Below are positions 61,387 through 64,000 of a stretch of 64,000 nt of DNA, piece after piece. The translations under genes and the position numbers were made by a program. Source of the DNA: Alloacidobacterium dinghuense (GTDB lineage: Bacteria > Acidobacteriota > Terriglobia > Terriglobales > Acidobacteriaceae). Under the pieces are notes generated by a model. It had not been told where the DNA came from. It saw only the letters and a program-made list of their open reading frames with translations, and searched no databases. The stretch lies in NCBI RefSeq assembly GCF_014274465.1, contig NZ_CP060394.1, positions 1,798,001-1,862,000 on the forward strand. The letters are read 5' to 3'. Every line of letters begins with the position of its first letter. Position 1 is the first letter of the stretch.

Positions 61387-62367
61387 TCAGGGAATGAGAG
61401 CCTTATCGCGCCAGTGAGCGGCGAGAAACTGTTCGCGATAGGCTGCGTCGCGGAAGGCTTCGGTTCCACCGGAACGCGTGACGGACAATGCGCCGGCAAG
61501 ATTGCCGTAAGCAAGGCATGATTCGAGCGGAGCCTGTCGCACCCACTGATGGAGAAAGCCGGCGTCGAAGGAGTCGCCTGCGCCCACGGGATCGACGGCG
61601 TTGACGCGGATGCCGTCCACATCGATGCGCTTGCCATTACGCCACGCGCAGGCGCCTCGCGATCCGCGCTTAACGATGAGCAGCGGAACTTTCGCGGCGA
61701 CTTGTGCCATGGCGGCTTCTACGTCGTCTTTCCCGGCGATTTTGATTAGTTCCTCTTCATTGCAGAAGAGCAGGTCGGTGATCGTGAGCACCTCTTCAAG
61801 CACTCCAGCCCATTTATTTTCCGGGTCGTCGTTCGTATCGAGCGAGGTGCTCAAGCCGCGACGCTTCATTTCGCGAAATATTTCCGGGATGTCGGGAGTG
61901 AGCTTGCGATGCAGGAAGATCGACGACATGTGAAAGTGCCGGGCGGATGCGAGGCGGTCGATGTCAACGTCTTCGATGCCCATCTCGAACATTGCTCCGG
62001 GATAGGTCAGGATGCGCCGTGTGTCGGTCAGGGGCAGAATCAGGGTAACGCCGGTAGAACTTCCGGTGGTGGAGCGCACCACGCCGCTCAAGTCAATTCC
62101 AACTTCGTGGAGCCGCCGACAGCACATCTCGCCGAGCGCGTCGGGGCCAATGCGCGAGGTGAAACTCACGCGGGTGCCCATTGCGGAGAGGTTGTGCGCA
62201 AGGATGGCCGAGGAACTGCCCAGCGTCATGGTGAAGCCGCTAGCCAGGATTTCCCGTTCCTCCGGCAAATCGCGCGGGATGCCGTACAAAATGAGATCCG
62301 CGTTGAGTTCGCCGACGATACTGACGTCGGCTTGCGCGACTTGTGAGTTAGACATTGTCTTCGTCAT
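61387..62367 (-). CDS. PfkB-family carbohydrate kinase
   Basis: A ribokinase-like enzyme phosphorylating a sugar with ATP. The N-terminal signature ADVSIVGELNADLILYG and the C-terminal PfkB motif DPVGAGDSFDAGFL (catalytic Asp about 264) are present, with LGSSSAILAHNLSAMG in the substrate-binding lid. 326 residues, cytoplasmic. It is divergent from an AgaS-like isomerase and near an APC permease, pointing to amino-sugar or related catabolism (for example N-acetylhexosamine phosphate). Specific sugar inferred only weakly. Confidence 0.9.
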   Translation of the reverse strand: MTKTMSNSQVAQADVSIVGELNADLILYGIPRDLPEEREILASGFTMTLGSSSAILAHNLSAMGTRVSFTSRIGPDALGEMCCRRLHEVGIDLSGVVRSTTGSSTGVTLILPLTDTRRILTYPGAMFEMGIEDVDIDRLASARHFHMSSIFLHRKLTPDIPEIFREMKRRGLSTSLDTNDDPENKWAGVLEEVLTITDLLFCNEEELIKIAGKDDVEAAMAQVAAKVPLLIVKRGSRGACAWRNGKRIDVDGIRVNAVDPVGAGDSFDAGFLHQWVRQAPLESCLAYGNLAGALSVTRSGGTEAFRDAAYREQFLAAHWRDKALIP

Positions 62368-62399
62368 GGCTCCAGAGAAGATATAACAAGGCGTAGTTT

Positions 62400-62547
62400 A
62401 TTGAGGAGATCTGCATCCTTCGATATCTATCACTCGAAACTGATTGCTGGTTACGTAATGTAGCGATATACTTTCGTAGTGTTTCATAATAGTTTCAAGG
62501 CGACAAGATAGAGCATATTTCTCTTGATACCCTCTAGCCCACGCATA
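62400..62547. promoter_or_regulatory. AT-rich regulatory region between the kinase and isomerase genes
   Basis: This divergent spacer is A+T-richer than its surroundings. It has two direct GTTTCA repeats 11 bases apart (62478-62495 region), an inverted GAAACT about 45 bases upstream, and a TTACGTAA palindrome near 62450. Consistent with a GntR- or DeoR-type operator, but unproven. Confidence 0.4.
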
Positions 62548-63705
62548 ATGAAAAAAGAGAATCATATTCCAATGCCGATTTCCAATCATGCGAGCACAGA
62601 GCTTGATCGCGTCATCCAAACGCTCTACACCTTCCAGGAGATCATGCAGCAGCCCGATTTGTGGCTTAATACGGTCGAGCGGGTTCGTGCTGCAGTTGAG
62701 CAGTTGAATCTTACAACGAGATTGGCGAACGTGCGGGTGCTGCTTACGGGGGCCGGCACCTCAGCCTATGCGGCGGCCTCGATCGCCGCGGCCTGGCCGC
62801 GGGCCGTAGCGGTTCCAACGACGGACTTGCTGGTGGACGCCGAGCGTTATCTCGCCGACATGGATGTGGTCATCTCTCTGGCACGTTCAGGAAACAGCCC
62901 GGAGAGCGCTGCCGTAGTCAAGCGAGTACGGGCGGTGCGTCCGGAGATTCTTCAGTTAGCGATCACGTGCAACGAAGAAAGTACTCTGTCGCAATCGGGA
63001 TTGGACGGCTTGATTGTTCTTGATCCGAAGACAAATGATCGCAGCCTCGTGATGACCAGCTCCTTTTCAAATTTGGTGCTGGCTGGGCTCGCTCTTGCGC
63101 GATCTGACGAGATTGCGTCCACTGTCGGTGCCGTGAGCAAGAGGGTGGCTGAGCTGCTGCCATCGATCAATATAAGTTGCGAGCGCATTTCGGCGGATGT
63201 TCGTGATCGCGTCGTAATACTTGCCTCGTCGCCCTTTCGTGGCTGGACCTGCGAGGCCGGGCTTAAATTGCTCGAAATGACCGCGGGACACTTTTCCGTC
63301 GTAACGGAGAGTTTTCTCGGGTTGCGCCACGGTCCGATGTCTTTTGTTAAGCCGCAGACGCTCGTCCTGTGCCTGCTATCCAACGATCCGGTGCGTCGGA
63401 TGTACGAAGTGGACCTGATTCGCGAGTTACGCGCCAAGAAGATTGGCAGGCTGGTAGGCATCACACAGGCTACAGAAGAGAACGCGGCAGAAGCGGGAGA
63501 TCTATTCGACAACGTGCTGCCAGCGGTCGCTCCGCATCTGCCGGATGACTTGCGCACTTCCTTTGAGATCGTCACGCCACAGCTTCTCGGATACCATTTA
63601 AGCCTCAGTATTGGTTTGAATCCTGATAATCCAAGCCCAGACGGTATCATCAACCGTGTAGTTCAGGGGGTCAGAATTTATCCTGTGACCTCCGACAGAG
63701 GCTGA
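62548..63705 (+). CDS. agaS: SIS-domain sugar isomerase/deaminase, AgaS-like
   Basis: Two SIS (sugar isomerase) folds: 'VRVLLTGAGTSAYAAASIAA' then 'DVVISLARSGNSPESAAVVKRV' (first), and 'VVILASSPFRGWTCEAGLKLLEMTAG', 'SFLGLRHGPMSFV' (second, with the conserved E and H-G-P). This matches AgaS, the galactosamine-6-phosphate deaminase/isomerase (tagatose-6-phosphate ketose/aldose isomerase). The ATG at 62548 is used; a TTG at 62524 and an ATG at 62572 are alternatives. It is probably co-transcribed with the permease downstream (about 78 bases apart). Confidence 0.88.
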   Translation: MKKENHIPMPISNHASTELDRVIQTLYTFQEIMQQPDLWLNTVERVRAAVEQLNLTTRLANVRVLLTGAGTSAYAAASIAAAWPRAVAVPTTDLLVDAERYLADMDVVISLARSGNSPESAAVVKRVRAVRPEILQLAITCNEESTLSQSGLDGLIVLDPKTNDRSLVMTSSFSNLVLAGLALARSDEIASTVGAVSKRVAELLPSINISCERISADVRDRVVILASSPFRGWTCEAGLKLLEMTAGHFSVVTESFLGLRHGPMSFVKPQTLVLCLLSNDPVRRMYEVDLIRELRAKKIGRLVGITQATEENAAEAGDLFDNVLPAVAPHLPDDLRTSFEIVTPQLLGYHLSLSIGLNPDNPSPDGIINRVVQGVRIYPVTSDRG

Positions 63706-63783
63706 CTCCCGTACGCGCGGAGGTGACTCCCGCATGTGCTGGCGCTAGCGACTGCACAAATCTATCTTTCTGGGAGCACGAGC

Positions 63784-64000
63784 TTGGCGCAACAGAAACA
63801 GACAGTTTCCGCATCAGCGGAAGGCGGAACAGCGAGCCTTCACCGGACGCTCGGCCTGTGGAATCTGATCATCATTGGATTGGTGATCATCCAGCCTACG
63901 GCGCCGATGGGAATCTATGGCGTCATCAGCAACAAGGCCAATGGCCACGTTGTTACTTCGATTCTCATCGCGATGGTCGCAATGCTGCTCACAGCCATCA
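63784..64000 (+). CDS. APC-family permease, 3' end cut by window edge
   Basis: A frame from a TTG at 63784 (GGGAG about 9 bases before) reads LAQQKQTVSASAEGG, then SLHRTLGLWNLIIIGLV, IQPTAPMGIYGVISNKANGH and a third hydrophobic segment, SILIAMVAMLLTA. This is the N-terminal part of an amino acid-polyamine-organocation (APC) transporter, with the TM1 motif around 'QPTAPMGIYG'. The gene continues outside the window. Placed after agaS, it may carry an amino sugar or amino-acid conjugate. Confidence 0.75.
   Translation, partial: MAQQKQTVSASAEGGTASLHRTLGLWNLIIIGLVIIQPTAPMGIYGVISNKANGHVVTSILIAMVAMLLTAI

Overview
The window looks like a chromosomal segment of an Acidobacteriota genome, most likely class Terriglobia. 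The support is a VWFA-related protein of the acidobacterial type, three large MacB/FtsX-like permeases of the acidobacterial 'orphan permease' type, a giant Oar-like TonB-dependent receptor with an N-terminal carboxypeptidase-regulatory domain, a DUF2934 protein, a moderately high G+C content, and intergenic regions filled with short palindromic repeats. I see no rRNA, tRNA, CRISPR array, insertion sequence or prophage. Family names come from motif recognition by eye, not from database searches.

Layout. 1-10.9 kb: the end of a VWFA gene, a broken CYFHH gene, two small genes, a secreted HEMAE protein, glyS-glyQ, recO, a GH43 glycosidase, a DUF2934 protein and a YdeI-like gene. This block is bounded by a perfect 177-bp inverted repeat (905-1081 and 10696-10872). 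The two halves of the CYFHH gene lie outside opposite ends of that repeat pair, so a 9.6-kb inversion can be read directly from the sequence. 10.9-18.9 kb: a repeat-rich accessory zone with a TonB remnant, a TonB_C/TPR protein, a small membrane protein, an ABC-type permease, a pentapeptide-repeat membrane protein and an FKBP. 19-25.6 kb: the proteostasis cluster tig-clpP-clpX-lon, with a nucleotidyltransferase gene pair inserted between clpX and lon. 25.8-32.2 kb: small and hypothetical genes, an aldose-epimerase-like lipoprotein, a family-5 uracil-DNA glycosylase, and DUF3309 and DUF481 proteins.

32.6-42.9 kb: a large GH63-like glycosidase, a MASE1-PAS-GGDEF diguanylate cyclase, a lipoprotein coupled to a REC-PAS protein, lpxD, a conserved hypothetical gene, a poly(A)-polymerase/CCA-type nucleotidyltransferase with a histone-H1-like tail, and a nucleoside deaminase. 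43-48.9 kb: a padR operon with two tandem duplicated permeases and two palindromic operator candidates. 48.9-55.3 kb: regulators (GlxA/AraC and LysR), a cyanamide-hydratase-like HD protein, and a FAD oxidoreductase coupled to a ClC chloride transporter. 55.5-64 kb: secreted and metabolic genes, the giant TonB-dependent receptor, and a probable amino-sugar module (PfkB kinase, AgaS-like SIS isomerase, APC permease cut by the window edge).

The functional themes are housekeeping (glycyl-tRNA charging, recombination repair, proteolysis, lipid A), polysaccharide use (GH43, GH63-like, TonB receptor, sugar kinase and isomerase), and signalling and efflux. The most striking observation is the inversion that split a gene. 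Next are a family of hairpin elements whose stems differ but whose 3' tail (TGGGGCACCC) is constant, and the H1-tailed nucleotidyltransferase.
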